A stretch of DNA of 64,000 nt from Jiella pacifica (GTDB lineage: Bacteria > Pseudomonadota > Alphaproteobacteria > Rhizobiales > Rhizobiaceae): NCBI RefSeq assembly GCF_010500815.1, contig NZ_JAAAMG010000009.1, forward strand, positions 1 to 64,000, read 5' to 3'. The position numbers and the translations under genes are program-made. Below, piece by piece: positions 1 through 9,823 of the stretch (positions are counted from its first letter, which is position 1; each line of letters begins with the position of its first letter). Below the pieces are notes generated by a model. That model did no database searches. It saw only the letters and a program-made list of their open reading frames with translations, and was not told the origin of the DNA.

Positions 1-110
1 AGGCTCTCGCCAATCGCTCGGGGTCGAAAAAGCTCGCTCTCACCGCCGTCGCGCACAAGCTGCTCGTCGTCCTCAATGCCATGCAACGCGACCAAAAGGC
101 GTTCGCATGA
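1..110 (+). mobile_element. IS110-family-like transposase, C-terminal end only
   Basis: An open frame enters from the left edge, with complete codons from position 3, and stops at TGA 108-110. The 35 visible residues contain SGSKKLALTAVAHKLLVVLN followed by AMQRDQKAFA. This resembles the basic helical C-terminus of IS110/IS1111-type DEDD transposases, which usually end in a K-x-A-x-x-A-x-x-K-L-L-x-x-L-N-A pattern. The catalytic domains lie outside the window, so it cannot be told whether the element is intact. A palindromic repeat follows within 100 bp, as is common beside IS110 elements. The family call rests on a short segment. Confidence 0.55.
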
Positions 111-189
111 ACACAGTTGCCAGGGGCGGTTGCCGCGACTCTGGATGACGCGACGCCCATCCAAACGGAAGCGAGAGGCGCCCTGTGTC

Positions 190-308
190 TCCTGGATTCT
201 CGGGACGGGGCCCGAGAATGACGACGCGTTGAGGATCGCGCCTCCAGTTTCTGCGCCCCGGCATTCGCGATCCTATGGAAATCGTCGTCCTTCAGAGGCT
301 TTTTTCGA
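190..308. repeat. Palindromic intergenic repeat, copy A
   Basis: A 9-bp inverted repeat, ATTCTCGGG at 196-204 and CCCGAGAAT at 211-219, is followed by a second one, AGGATCGCG at 232-240 and CGCGATCCT at 266-274. The block 239-299 aligns by eye with 4954-5015: both contain CGCCTCCAG, then TTCTGC, CCCGGC and TCCTnTGGAA in order. This looks like a diverged copy of a dispersed intergenic repeat family. Copy number in the genome cannot be judged from this window. Confidence 0.45.
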
Positions 309-370
309 TCTTGGAATGCGGTACGGACGCGCCCGAGGACGACCCCGCACCAACGCGTTCGCCCCAGCCC

Positions 371-1573
371 TCACGCCCGCTCCAACCCGATGGCGATTCC
401 CTGGCCGACGCCGATGCACATGGTCGCCAGCGCCCGGTTCTTGCCGGTGAGCCGGAGCTCCAGCGCCGCGGTGCCGGCGATGCGGGCGCCGGACATGCCG
501 AGCGGGTGGCCGAGGGCAATGGCGCCGCCGTTCGGGTTCACGCGGGGGTCGTCGTCGGCGATGCCGAGATCGCGCAGCGTCGCGAGGCCCTGGGAGGCGA
601 AGGCCTCGTTCAGCTCGATGACGTCGAATTCCTCGACCGAAAGACCGAGAAGCGCCATCAGCTTCTTCGAGGCCGGCGCCGGGCCGAAGCCCATGATGCG
701 CGGCGGAACGCCGGCCGTGGCCCCGCCCATGATCCGGGCGATCGGCGTCAGGCCGTGAGCCTTCACCGCAGCCTCGGAGGCGACGATCAGCGCCGCCGCG
801 CCGTCATTGACGCCGCTGGCGTTGCCGGCCGTCACCGAGCCGCCGTCGCGGAACGGTGTCTTGAGTTTCGCGAGCGCCTCCAGCGTCGTCTCGGGCCGCG
901 GATGCTCGTCGGTGTCGACGATCTTCGGATCGCTCCTGCGCTGGGCGATCTCGACCGGGACGATCTCCTTGGCCAGACGGCCCGACTCGATTGCCCGTCC
1001 CGCCTTCTGCTGGGACCGCAGGGCGAAGGCGTCCTGGTCCGAACGGCTGACAGAAAAATCCTCGGCGACGTTCTCGCCGGTCTCGGGCATCGAATCGACG
1101 CCGTACTGCTTCTTCATCAAAGGGTTGACGAAGCGCCAGCCGATCGTCGTGTCGTGGATCTCGGCCGAACGGCTGAAGGCGGTGTCCGCCTTGCCCATGA
1201 CGAAGGGCGCGCGTGACATGGATTCGACGCCGCCGGCGATGGCAAGGTCCAGCTCGCCGGCCTTGATCGCCCGGGCTGCGGAAACGATCGCGTCCATGCC
1301 CGAGCCGCAGAGCCGGTTGATCGTGGTGCCTGGCACGCTCGCAGGAAGACCAGCCAAGAGCAGCGACATGCGAGCGACATTGCGGTTGTCCTCGCCCGCC
1401 TGGTTGGCGCAGCCGTAATAGACCTCCTCGACGGCCGCCCAGTCGATGTCGTGACGCTTCGTGAGAGCGCGAATCGGAATGGCGCCGAGATCGTCGGTCC
1501 GAACGCTGGCGAGCGCGCCGGCATAGCGGCCGATCGGGGTGCGGACGTAGTCGCAGATATAGGCGTCAACCAT
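371..1573 (-). CDS. pcaF: 3-oxoadipyl-CoA thiolase (beta-ketoadipyl-CoA thiolase)
   Basis: This 400-residue thiolase should cleave 3-oxoadipyl-CoA with CoA to succinyl-CoA and acetyl-CoA, the last step of the beta-ketoadipate pathway, in the cytoplasm. The nucleophilic cysteine is C89 in NRLCGSGMDAI. The C-terminal part has the thiolase motif GGAIALGHPLGMSGAR with its histidine, and CIGVGQG with the second catalytic cysteine. The start ATG at 1573 overlaps the pcaJ stop (TGATG), so I chose it over an in-frame upstream ATG at 1750 that would lie inside pcaJ. Sequence alone does not fully separate PcaF from acetyl-CoA acetyltransferases; the N-terminal DYVRTPIGRYAGAL pattern and the pcaIJ context favour PcaF. 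The gene order pcaI-pcaJ-pcaF suggests one transcript. Confidence 0.9.
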   Translation of the reverse strand: MVDAYICDYVRTPIGRYAGALASVRTDDLGAIPIRALTKRHDIDWAAVEEVYYGCANQAGEDNRNVARMSLLLAGLPASVPGTTINRLCGSGMDAIVSAARAIKAGELDLAIAGGVESMSRAPFVMGKADTAFSRSAEIHDTTIGWRFVNPLMKKQYGVDSMPETGENVAEDFSVSRSDQDAFALRSQQKAGRAIESGRLAKEIVPVEIAQRRSDPKIVDTDEHPRPETTLEALAKLKTPFRDGGSVTAGNASGVNDGAAALIVASEAAVKAHGLTPIARIMGGATAGVPPRIMGFGPAPASKKLMALLGLSVEEFDVIELNEAFASQGLATLRDLGIADDDPRVNPNGGAIALGHPLGMSGARIAGTAALELRLTGKNRALATMCIGVGQGIAIGLERA

Positions 1574-2259
1574 CAGGAAAGCTCCGGGACTTGAAGTGCG
1601 CCGACATCGCCCTCGACATGGAGCTTCGCGCCGGTCACGGATTGGAGATCGTCCATCGACAGATGGGGCAGCTTTTCGAGGACGACGAAGCGCGCGTTCG
1701 CGATATCGACGTCGATCACCGCCAGAGAGGTGTAGACGCGGGTGACGCACCCGACGCCGGTCAGCGGAAAGGTGCAGGCCTCGACGAGCTTCGGCTTGCC
1801 GTCGCGGGTGACGTGGTCGGTGAGGACGGCGACGCGCTTCGCGCCGTTGACGAGGTCCATCGCCCCGCCGACGGCCGGAACGCCCTTGTCGCCCACCCGC
1901 CAGTTGGCGATGTCGCCGTTGGACGCCACCTGCAGCGCGCCGAGAATGGCGACGTCGAGATGGCCGCCGCGGATCATCGCGAAGCTCGTCGCATGGTCGA
2001 AGAAGGCGGCGCCGGGCTTCAGGGTGATCGCCTTCTTGCCGGCATTGATCAGGTCCCAGTCTTCCTCGCCCTTCTCCGGCGCCCGGCCGAAGCCGAGGAC
2101 GCCGTTCTCGGTGTGGAAGATCGGCTCGCGCCCGTCGATCGTGTAGGCCGCGACCTTTTCGGGAAAGCCGATGCCGAGGTTGACGTAGGCGCCGTCCTCG
2201 ATGTCCTGCGCGGCGCGCCAGGCGATCTGTTCCTGATTGAGCTGTCCCTGGATGCTCAT
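1573..2259 (-). CDS. pcaJ: 3-oxoadipate CoA-transferase subunit B
   Basis: This 228-residue subunit pairs with PcaI to move CoA from succinyl-CoA to 3-oxoadipate. The active-site glutamate of family I CoA-transferases is visible as E51 in HTENGVLGFG, and the N-terminal NLGIGFPEKVA segment is typical of the B subunit. The ATG at 2259 overlaps the pcaI stop by four bases (ATGA), and the stop overlaps the pcaF start, indicating translational coupling of the three genes. A longer frame upstream (to 2523) is an out-of-frame shadow inside pcaI. The closest alternative is the acetoacetate/succinyl-CoA transferase ScoB/AtoA; the thiolase partner and operon favour 3-oxoadipate. Confidence 0.9.
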   Translation of the reverse strand: MSIQGQLNQEQIAWRAAQDIEDGAYVNLGIGFPEKVAAYTIDGREPIFHTENGVLGFGRAPEKGEEDWDLINAGKKAITLKPGAAFFDHATSFAMIRGGHLDVAILGALQVASNGDIANWRVGDKGVPAVGGAMDLVNGAKRVAVLTDHVTRDGKPKLVEACTFPLTGVGCVTRVYTSLAVIDVDIANARFVVLEKLPHLSMDDLQSVTGAKLHVEGDVGALQVPELS

Positions 2260-2963
2260 GGGTAGCGCGCCTCCGCCTGGTTCAGCACTTCTTCCTGCTG
2301 CGGGTTCTCCACTTCGACCAGCCGGTTGACGAAGATGCCGGGCGTCACGACGGCCTCCGGGTCGATGCCGCCGGCTTCGACCAGCCGGCTGACCTGGGCG
2401 ATGGTCTTCCCCGCCGCGGTCGCCATGAGCGGATTGAAGTTGCGGGCCGCCAGCCGGTAGGTGAGATTGCCATAAGGGTCGCCGAGTTCGGCTTTCACCA
2501 GCGCGAAGTCGGCCTTCAGCCACCGCTCCTGGACATAGGGCTTGCCGTCGAATTCGGCCGTCGGCTTGGTCTCGCCGAGTTCGGTGCCATAGGCGGTCGG
2601 CGTGTAGAAGGCGGGAATGCCCGCCCCGCCGGCGCGGATGCGCTCGGCGAGCGTTCCCTGCGGCACCAGTTCGAGTTCGATCTCATCCGCGAGATAGCGA
2701 TCGGTGAAGGCCTTCGGATCCTTGCTCTTCGGGAAGGAGCAGATCAGCTTCTTCACCATCCCCTGCTCGATCATCGCGGCGAGGCCGACATGGCCGTTGC
2801 CGGCATTGTTATTGACCACCGTCAGGTTCTTCGGCCCGGCGTCGATCAGCGCATGGATCAATTCGATCGGCGCCCCGGACCCGCCGAAGCCGCCGATCAT
2901 CACGGTCGCCCCGTCGAAAATGTCCGCGACGGCCTCGGCCGCCGTGGCAAAGCGCTTGTTCAC
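2256..2963 (-). CDS. pcaI: 3-oxoadipate CoA-transferase subunit A
   Basis: The 235-residue A subunit of the 3-oxoadipate:succinyl-CoA transferase. The glycine-rich CoA-binding motif MIGGFGGSGAP lies near residue 23, followed by NNNAGNGHVG, both typical of subunit A. I chose the GTG at 2963 (protein begins VNKRFATAAEAV) because a strong GGAGGG ribosome site lies just upstream and homologues begin here; the in-frame ATG at 3044 would add about 27 unconserved residues. It is the first gene of the pcaIJF run and faces purB across a 319-bp divergent gap. No PcaR or PcaQ regulator gene is next to it. Confidence 0.88.
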   Translation of the reverse strand: MNKRFATAAEAVADIFDGATVMIGGFGGSGAPIELIHALIDAGPKNLTVVNNNAGNGHVGLAAMIEQGMVKKLICSFPKSKDPKAFTDRYLADEIELELVPQGTLAERIRAGGAGIPAFYTPTAYGTELGETKPTAEFDGKPYVQERWLKADFALVKAELGDPYGNLTYRLAARNFNPLMATAAGKTIAQVSRLVEAGGIDPEAVVTPGIFVNRLVEVENPQQEEVLNQAEARYP

Positions 2964-3282
2964 GTGGAATCCCTCCTTCTCTCGACAGACACATCCGGCC
3001 TCTATCCGGTGCGCTGTCGCCTTCCCGCGCCGGCAGGGACGCAAGCCGCCGGACCCGCCCGCTTCATCGGCAAAAGATCATCACTCGTCGATACGGACAT
3101 CATACGGGATGTTCGCATCGTGTTGGCTTCTCGGCATGGAGCCGGAAACGTGCGCATGTTGAACAAGCAAATCGGCTTGTCGAGCCGGCTTCTCTCCGGC
3201 GATGCGTCGCTGAACGATTGAGGCTTGTCCCCCGCTCTGTTAGACGGCGGTCTTCCCGCAATCGACGTCCGGAACACGCCCG
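2964..3282. other. Divergent intergenic region, pcaI / purB
   Basis: A 319-bp spacer must hold the promoters of pcaIJF (leftward) and purB (rightward). Apart from the pcaI Shine-Dalgarno (GGAGGG, complement near 2971-2977) I see no convincing sigma-70 boxes, operator palindrome or RNA element. Short frames through it show no protein-like features. Confidence 0.5.
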
Positions 3283-4614
3283 ATGATCCCCCGCTACGCC
3301 CGCCCCGACATGGTCGCCATCTGGTCGCCGGAGCAGAGGTTCCGCATCTGGTTCGAGATCGAGGCCCATGCCTGCGACGCGCTGGCCGAGCTCGGCGTCA
3401 TCCCCAAGGAAGCCGCGAAGACGATCTGGGAGAAAGGCGGCGCGGCGACCTTCGACGTCGAGCGCATCGACGAGATCGAGCGTGAGACCAAGCACGACGT
3501 CATCGCCTTCCTCACCCATCTGTCGGAGATCGTCGGGCCGGAGGCGCGCTTCGTCCATCAGGGGATGACCTCGTCCGACGTGCTCGACACCTGCCTCGCC
3601 GTCCAGCTGACGCGCGCCGCGGACCTGTTGATAGCCGATCTCGACGGGCTGCTTGCTGCGTTGGAGCGCCGGGCTTTCGAGCATCGCGACACCGTCACCA
3701 TCGGCCGATCCCATGCCATCCATGCCGAGCCGACCACCTTCGGCGTCAAGCTGGCGCTCGCCCATGCCGAGTTCCAGCGCTGCCGCGAGCGGCTCGTCGC
3801 AGCCCGGGCCGAAGTCGCGACCTGCGCCATCTCCGGCGCGGTCGGCACCTTCGCCAACATCGACCCTTACGTCGAAGAGCATGTCGCCAAGGCCATGGGC
3901 CTCAAGCCGGAGCCGGTGTCGACCCAGGTCATCCCGCGCGACCGGCACGCGATGTTCTTCGCCGTCCTCGGCGTCGTCGCGTCTTCCGTCGAGCGGCTGG
4001 CGACGGAGATCCGCCACCTGCAGCGCACCGAGGTCTTGGAGGCGGAGGAGTATTTCTCGCCCGGCCAGAAGGGCTCCTCGGCGATGCCCCACAAGCGCAA
4101 CCCTGTGCTGACCGAAAACCTCACCGGCCTCGCTCGCATGGTGCGCTCCTACGCCCTGCCGGCGATGGAGAACGTCGCCCTCTGGCACGAGCGCGATATC
4201 TCGCACTCCTCGGTGGAACGCTACATCGGTCCGGACGCGACGATCACGCTCGACTTCGCGCTGGCCCGCCTCACCGGCGTCGTCGACAAGCTGCTGGTCT
4301 ACCCCGAGCGCATGGCGAACAACATGAACCGCCTCGGCGGCCTCGTTCATTCCCAGCGCATCCTGCTGGCGCTGACCCAGGCCGGCGTCTCCCGCGAGGA
4401 CGCCTACCGCCTCGTCCAGCGCAATGCCATGAAGGTCTGGGAGAGCTATCATGTCGCCGGTTCGGCGACGGTCGACTTCCTCGAAGAGCTCCTGAAGGAC
4501 GAGGACGTGCGCAAGGCGCTCCCCGAGGAGGAGATCCGCAAGCGCTTCGATATCGGCTATCACACCAAGCATGTCGGCACGATCTTCAGCCGGGTGTTCG
4601 GCCGGGAGGCATAA
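3283..4614 (+). CDS. purB: Adenylosuccinate lyase
   Basis: This 443-residue enzyme of purine synthesis splits adenylosuccinate to AMP and fumarate, and SAICAR to AICAR and fumarate. The fumarase/aspartase superfamily signature GSSAMPHKRNP is at residues 264-274 and carries the catalytic serine loop. TSSDVLDT (about 96-103) and the GRSHAIHAEP block with catalytic histidine (about 141-150) are also clear. The N-terminus MIPRYARPDMVAIWSPEQRF is characteristic of alphaproteobacterial PurB. Although it sits beside pca genes, it is not the related cycloisomerase PcaB, which lacks this N-terminal signature. A 63-residue membrane protein follows on the same strand. Confidence 0.95.
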   Translation: MIPRYARPDMVAIWSPEQRFRIWFEIEAHACDALAELGVIPKEAAKTIWEKGGAATFDVERIDEIERETKHDVIAFLTHLSEIVGPEARFVHQGMTSSDVLDTCLAVQLTRAADLLIADLDGLLAALERRAFEHRDTVTIGRSHAIHAEPTTFGVKLALAHAEFQRCRERLVAARAEVATCAISGAVGTFANIDPYVEEHVAKAMGLKPEPVSTQVIPRDRHAMFFAVLGVVASSVERLATEIRHLQRTEVLEAEEYFSPGQKGSSAMPHKRNPVLTENLTGLARMVRSYALPAMENVALWHERDISHSSVERYIGPDATITLDFALARLTGVVDKLLVYPERMANNMNRLGGLVHSQRILLALTQAGVSREDAYRLVQRNAMKVWESYHVAGSATVDFLEELLKDEDVRKALPEEEIRKRFDIGYHTKHVGTIFSRVFGREA

Positions 4615-4658
4615 ACCACGGGGGAACCGGCCACCGGCTTCTTCTGTTCGTTCGGGAA

Positions 4659-4677
4659 CGGCGCCGCACCGGCGCCG
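4659..4677. terminator. GC-rich hairpin after purB
   Basis: A perfect inverted repeat CGGCGCCG (4659-4666) and CGGCGCCG (4670-4677) has a 3-base loop, 45 bp after the purB stop. There is no T-tract, so it may be a pause or Rho-linked 3' end structure rather than an intrinsic terminator. It lies just before the ribosome site of the next small gene. Confidence 0.35.
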
Positions 4678-4701
4678 GCGACACCGACCGAGGAGGAGAA
4701 T

Positions 4702-4893
4702 TTGGCCGACCACCACGACAGTTCACCGTACCGCGGACCGAAAGCGCGCAGCCGATCCCGCCACACTCTCTGCATCGCCGCGGCGGTCATCCTGATTGCC
4801 GCGATCGCTTATTTCTCGCTGTTCACCCGAACGCCGGAGGAAGGCACTCGGGTCGACGACCCGTCACAGCTGACCGACCAGCCCGCCCAATGA
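4702..4893 (+). CDS. Small single-pass membrane protein (63 aa), function unknown
   Basis: The frame begins at TTG 4702, preceded at good distance by GAGGAGGAG. The product has a basic, hydrophilic N-terminus (about 24 residues), one membrane helix (CIAAAVILIAAIAYFSLF, about 24-41), and an acidic tail rich in D, P and Q. This layout suggests an inner-membrane anchor with the basic end inside and the tail in the periplasm. I do not recognise the family. It could be co-transcribed with purB. The next gene, dnaK, converges on it across a bidirectional terminator. Support comes from the strong ribosome site and the coherent membrane topology. Confidence 0.6.
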   Translation: MADHHDSSPYRGPKARSRSRHTLCIAAAVILIAAIAYFSLFTRTPEEGTRVDDPSQLTDQPAQ

Positions 4894-4916
4894 CAGGCGC
4901 CGCGCGCCGAGCAGGC

Positions 4917-5020
4917 GGCCTTCTCGGGGCGGGAGCGAGGAACCGCTAAGGCTGCGCCTCCAGGATTCTGCACCCGGCGCTGAAAACGTCCTGTGGAAGC
5001 CGCTGTCTTGGAGCTTGTGC
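4917..5020. repeat. Palindromic intergenic repeat, copy B (diverged)
   Basis: This segment shares an ordered set of short blocks with 197-299: TTCTCGGG, CGCCTCCAG, TTCTGC, CCCGGC, TCCTnTGGAA and a final AG-CTT. The alignment needs small gaps and was made by eye. It lies between the small membrane gene and the dnaK terminator and does not look coding. Confidence 0.35.
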
Positions 5021-5072
5021 CATTTGTGAGCGCGGTAGCGGTGGCGCGATGATCGGCCGCAGGCCGGACAAC

Positions 5073-5108
5073 AAAAAGCCCCGGCGCTGGTCGCGCCGGG
5101 GCTTTTTT
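5073..5108. terminator. Bidirectional intrinsic terminator (dnaK / small membrane gene)
   Basis: GCCCCGGCGC at 5078-5087 pairs perfectly with GCGCCGGGGC at 5093-5102 around a 5-base loop. It is flanked by five A on the left (5073-5077) and six T on the right (5103-5108), so it can terminate in both directions. It serves dnaK, which ends at 5135 on the minus strand, and the rightward small gene. Confidence 0.9.
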
Positions 5109-5134
5109 GTATTTCGATCGACTGAAGAGCCCGA

Positions 5135-7063
<1,929 letters not shown>

Positions 7064-7204
7064 TGTCACATTCTCCTTGTTATAGCGAGCCGCCCGGGAC
7101 CCTCGTTAAGGCGTTCCCGCTGGGCAACCCCCACGTGGCGTCTTCGAAATTCGTGAAGCCGGGTCGCCCCCGTTTCGGGGCCGCCGGCCAACCCGTGATG
7201 GCGG

Positions 7205-7235
7205 CTATATATGAATGGCTCCAAACCTGCGCAAG
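7205..7235 (-). promoter_or_regulatory. Candidate RpoH-type promoter of dnaK
   Basis: Reading the minus strand, CTTG (7235-7232) is followed after 18 bases by CATATATAG (7213-7205). This is close to the alphaproteobacterial sigma-32 pattern CTTG-N17/18-CYTATnT, with one mismatch in the -10 box. It would give a leader of about 135 nt before dnaK. No CIRCE inverted repeat was seen. Confidence 0.4.
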
Positions 7236-7419
7236 GCAGGTTCTGACGCTTTCGTGAGCGGATTTCCGCGGGCCCGGTACTCGAATCGCCGACGCGGCGA
7301 TTTGAAGAAAATGCAACGATCCACGGAACCACACGCTTCCTCACGCGCTACCGCCTCGAACACTATGAGGCGATCCGCCGCATATCAGCCCCTAACGCCA
7401 GTATCCCGGAGCGCAAACC

Positions 7420-7494
7420 TTGAACAATATCATCTACCTCGTGGGCCTCGTCGTCGTCGTCATCGTCATCCTGTCGCTGATCGGCATCGTCTGA
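7420..7494 (+). CDS. 24-residue hydrophobic membrane peptide
   Basis: TTG 7420 opens a frame of 24 codons to TGA 7492-7494. The product starts (M)NNIIYLVGLVVVVIVILSL and ends IGIV, so almost the whole chain is one membrane helix. A CGGAG ribosome site sits eight bases upstream and a textbook intrinsic terminator begins 27 bases after the stop, so it looks like a complete one-gene transcription unit between dnaK and the penicillin-binding protein gene. Tiny proteins with a very similar NNIIYLVG start are, as far as I recall, common in rhizobial genomes without known function. Confidence 0.65.
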   Translation: MNNIIYLVGLVVVVIVILSLIGIV

Positions 7495-7521
7495 GCAGAA
7501 CGATCAGCAGCCAACAAAAAA

Positions 7522-7551
7522 GCGCACCCGCCGCCGGGTGCGCTTTTTTTT
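7522..7551 (+). terminator. Intrinsic terminator
   Basis: GCGCACCCG (7522-7530) pairs perfectly with CGGGTGCGC (7535-7543) around a CCGC loop and is followed by eight T (7544-7551). An A-tract on the left side could also let it work for the leftward gene that ends at 7574 only if transcription ran past its own stop, which it does; it therefore can serve both strands. Confidence 0.9.
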
Positions 7552-7573
7552 GTCGTTAGTCTTCGGGTGAGAT

Positions 7574-9823
7574 TCAGCCGCCGAAGATGCGCCGGAACAG
7601 GCTGCCATTGTTCTCCCGACGGGGCGAGACACGTTCCTGCACGACGACGCCCGGCGGCGGCGCGCGGTCGTAGATCACGCGGTTCTGCCCACCATCGCTG
7701 CCGTCGATCGGGACGCCGTCGTCCCGCGGCAACTCGCCGTCGTAGTATTCGCCACCATTGCCGTCGGCCATCAGCGGCGCGTCGGGCTCGCCGATCGTGT
7801 AGTTGCCAGGCAGCGGGACGTTGGGTGTTCCGTCGAGCGCAGCGCTCATGAATTCGTGCCAGGCCGCGGCCGGTAGCGATCCACCAGTGACGCGCTTCAT
7901 CTTGGCGCCGTTGTCGTTGCCGAACCACACGCCGGTGACGAGCTCGGCGGTGTAGCCCATGAACCAGGCGTCCTTGAAGTCTTGGGTCGTGCCGGTCTTG
8001 CCGGCAGCATCGAAGCCCTCGATCGCCGCCTTGCGGCCGGTGCCAGAATTGACCACCCGGCGCAGCATGGCGTTCATCATCCCCACCATGTCCTCCGAGA
8101 GCACCTTCGGTGGCACCTCGGCCCCGCGTTCCCACACGACCTTGCCGTCCTCGGTGGTGATCCGGTTGACCAGATGCGGCGTCGCCTCGTAGCCGCCATT
8201 GGCGAAGGGCGCGAATGCGCCGGTCAGTTCCAGCAGCGACACCTCGGAGGTGCCGAGCGCGATCGACGGATTGTCGACGATGTCGGACTTGATGCCGAGC
8301 CGGTGCGCCGTGTCGATCACCGCCTGCGTCCCGACATTGTCGATCAGCTTGGCGGCGACGGTGTTGAGCGAGAACCGCAGGGCGTCCGCCACCATGACGG
8401 GGCCGCGATAGGTGTTCTCGTAGTTCGACGGCTTCCACTTGCCGATCTGGACCGGCCCGTCGACGATGATGCTTTCCGGCCGCCAACCGTGTTCGAGCGC
8501 CGTCTCGTAGACGAAGGGCTTGAAGGTCGATCCCGGCTGACGCTTGGCATCGACGGCACGGTTGAACTGGCTTTCGGCATAGTCCCGCCCGCCGACCAGG
8601 GCCCGGATCGCGCCGGTCCCGTCGATGGCCACCAGCGCGCCCTGCGTGACGTTCTGCTTGGAACTGTCGATCGTCTGGCGGATGGTCTTTTCGGCAATGC
8701 GTTCCAGCGGCATCTCGATCGTCGTCTCGACGATGACGTCCTGCTTGACGTCGCCGATCAGCTTCTTGATGTCGCGCATGACGAGGTCGGCGGCATAGTG
8801 CTGGGCGCCATCCCAGTAGCTCTTCGCCTTGACGGGTTTCTCGGCGACGGCGTCGTCATATTCCTGCCGGTTGATCTTGCCCTCGTCGAGCATGGCGGAG
8901 AGCACCACTTCGGAGCGCTCCTTCGCGGCCTTGGGATCGCGCGCCGGCGACAGTCGCGACGGCGCCTTGAGGAGCCCCGCCAGCGTCGCCGCCTCCGACA
9001 GCGTCACCTCGCTCGCCGACTTGCCGAAATAGCGCCGGGCGGCGGCCTCGACCCCCGTCGCCCCCGAGCCGAAATAGACCCGGTTCAGATACATGTCGAG
9101 GATCTGATCCTTGGTGAACTTATGCTCCAGCCAGACCGACAGGATCGCTTCCTGGATCTTGCGCTGGATCGTCTGCTCCGGGTTGAGGAAGATGTTCTTG
9201 GCGAGCTGTTGGGTCAGCGTCGAACCACCCTGCACGGTCGAGCCGGCCTGCCAGTTCTCGACGAAGGCGCGGACGATGCCCAGCGGATCGACGCCGAAAT
9301 GGTCGTAGAAACGCCGGTCCTCGATGGCGATGACCGCTTCGGGAATGTACGGGCTCATCTCGTCGAGCGAGACTTCCTTGCCGCCGGTGAGGCCGCGATT
9401 GGCCAGGAGTTCGCCGTTCACCGAGACGATCTTGACGTTCGGCGGGCGGGCCGGGATCTCCCAGGCCTCCTGCGGCAGCTTGACGGCGAAATAGCCGACG
9501 ACGGCGGCGACCGCGAGCCCCCCCCACAGGGTGCCGGCGATGCCGAGCCGCACGACGTGGCCGAGGAAGCTGCGCCGACGCCGGCGGCCATTGCCGCCGC
9601 CATCGCCCGAACCGCCGCCCCGTCGCGCCCCGCCGCGGCCACTGCCGCCGCCGGACTTCGCCGTCGCCTTGCCGCTGGTGGATTTCGCGGCAGGCTTGCG
9701 CTTCTTGCGATCGTTCGCCGCCGTCGGCACGGCCCGGTCGTCCGGGCTGATCGAAAGCCCGGCCTCGCTCACCCCCTCGTCGCGTTCGAAGCTCGGTTCG
9801 ATCCGCTCGCGCCGTGCCGCCAT
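7574..9823 (-). CDS. mrcA: Class A penicillin-binding protein 1A (glycosyltransferase/transpeptidase)
   Basis: A 749-residue bifunctional peptidoglycan synthase. The cytoplasmic N-terminus is long and low-complexity (Lys, Gly, Arg and Ser rich, about residues 45-90). One membrane helix follows (LGIAGTLWGGLAVAAVVGYF). The GT51 glycosyltransferase domain has EDRRFYDHFGVDPLGIVRAF with the catalytic glutamate, and GGSTLTQQLAKN. The transpeptidase domain has the SxxK motif in QPGSTFKPFVYE, SLN, and KTGTTQDFKDAWF. The chain ends with an acidic, Gly/Asp-rich tail. ATG 9823 (MAARRERIEPSF) has AAAGG upstream; an in-frame start at 9898 is possible but weaker. Gene symbol follows common use; pbp1A or ponA would be equally acceptable. 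Confidence 0.93.
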   Translation of the reverse strand: MAARRERIEPSFERDEGVSEAGLSISPDDRAVPTAANDRKKRKPAAKSTSGKATAKSGGGSGRGGARRGGGSGDGGGNGRRRRRSFLGHVVRLGIAGTLWGGLAVAAVVGYFAVKLPQEAWEIPARPPNVKIVSVNGELLANRGLTGGKEVSLDEMSPYIPEAVIAIEDRRFYDHFGVDPLGIVRAFVENWQAGSTVQGGSTLTQQLAKNIFLNPEQTIQRKIQEAILSVWLEHKFTKDQILDMYLNRVYFGSGATGVEAAARRYFGKSASEVTLSEAATLAGLLKAPSRLSPARDPKAAKERSEVVLSAMLDEGKINRQEYDDAVAEKPVKAKSYWDGAQHYAADLVMRDIKKLIGDVKQDVIVETTIEMPLERIAEKTIRQTIDSSKQNVTQGALVAIDGTGAIRALVGGRDYAESQFNRAVDAKRQPGSTFKPFVYETALEHGWRPESIIVDGPVQIGKWKPSNYENTYRGPVMVADALRFSLNTVAAKLIDNVGTQAVIDTAHRLGIKSDIVDNPSIALGTSEVSLLELTGAFAPFANGGYEATPHLVNRITTEDGKVVWERGAEVPPKVLSEDMVGMMNAMLRRVVNSGTGRKAAIEGFDAAGKTGTTQDFKDAWFMGYTAELVTGVWFGNDNGAKMKRVTGGSLPAAAWHEFMSAALDGTPNVPLPGNYTIGEPDAPLMADGNGGEYYDGELPRDDGVPIDGSDGGQNRVIYDRAPPPGVVVQERVSPRRENNGSLFRRIFGG

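Noticed and set aside
3283-4614. PcaB (3-carboxymuconate cycloisomerase) because of neighbouring pca genes
   Set aside because: The N-terminal MIPRYARPDMVAIW signature and GSSAMPHKRNP context match adenylosuccinate lyase.
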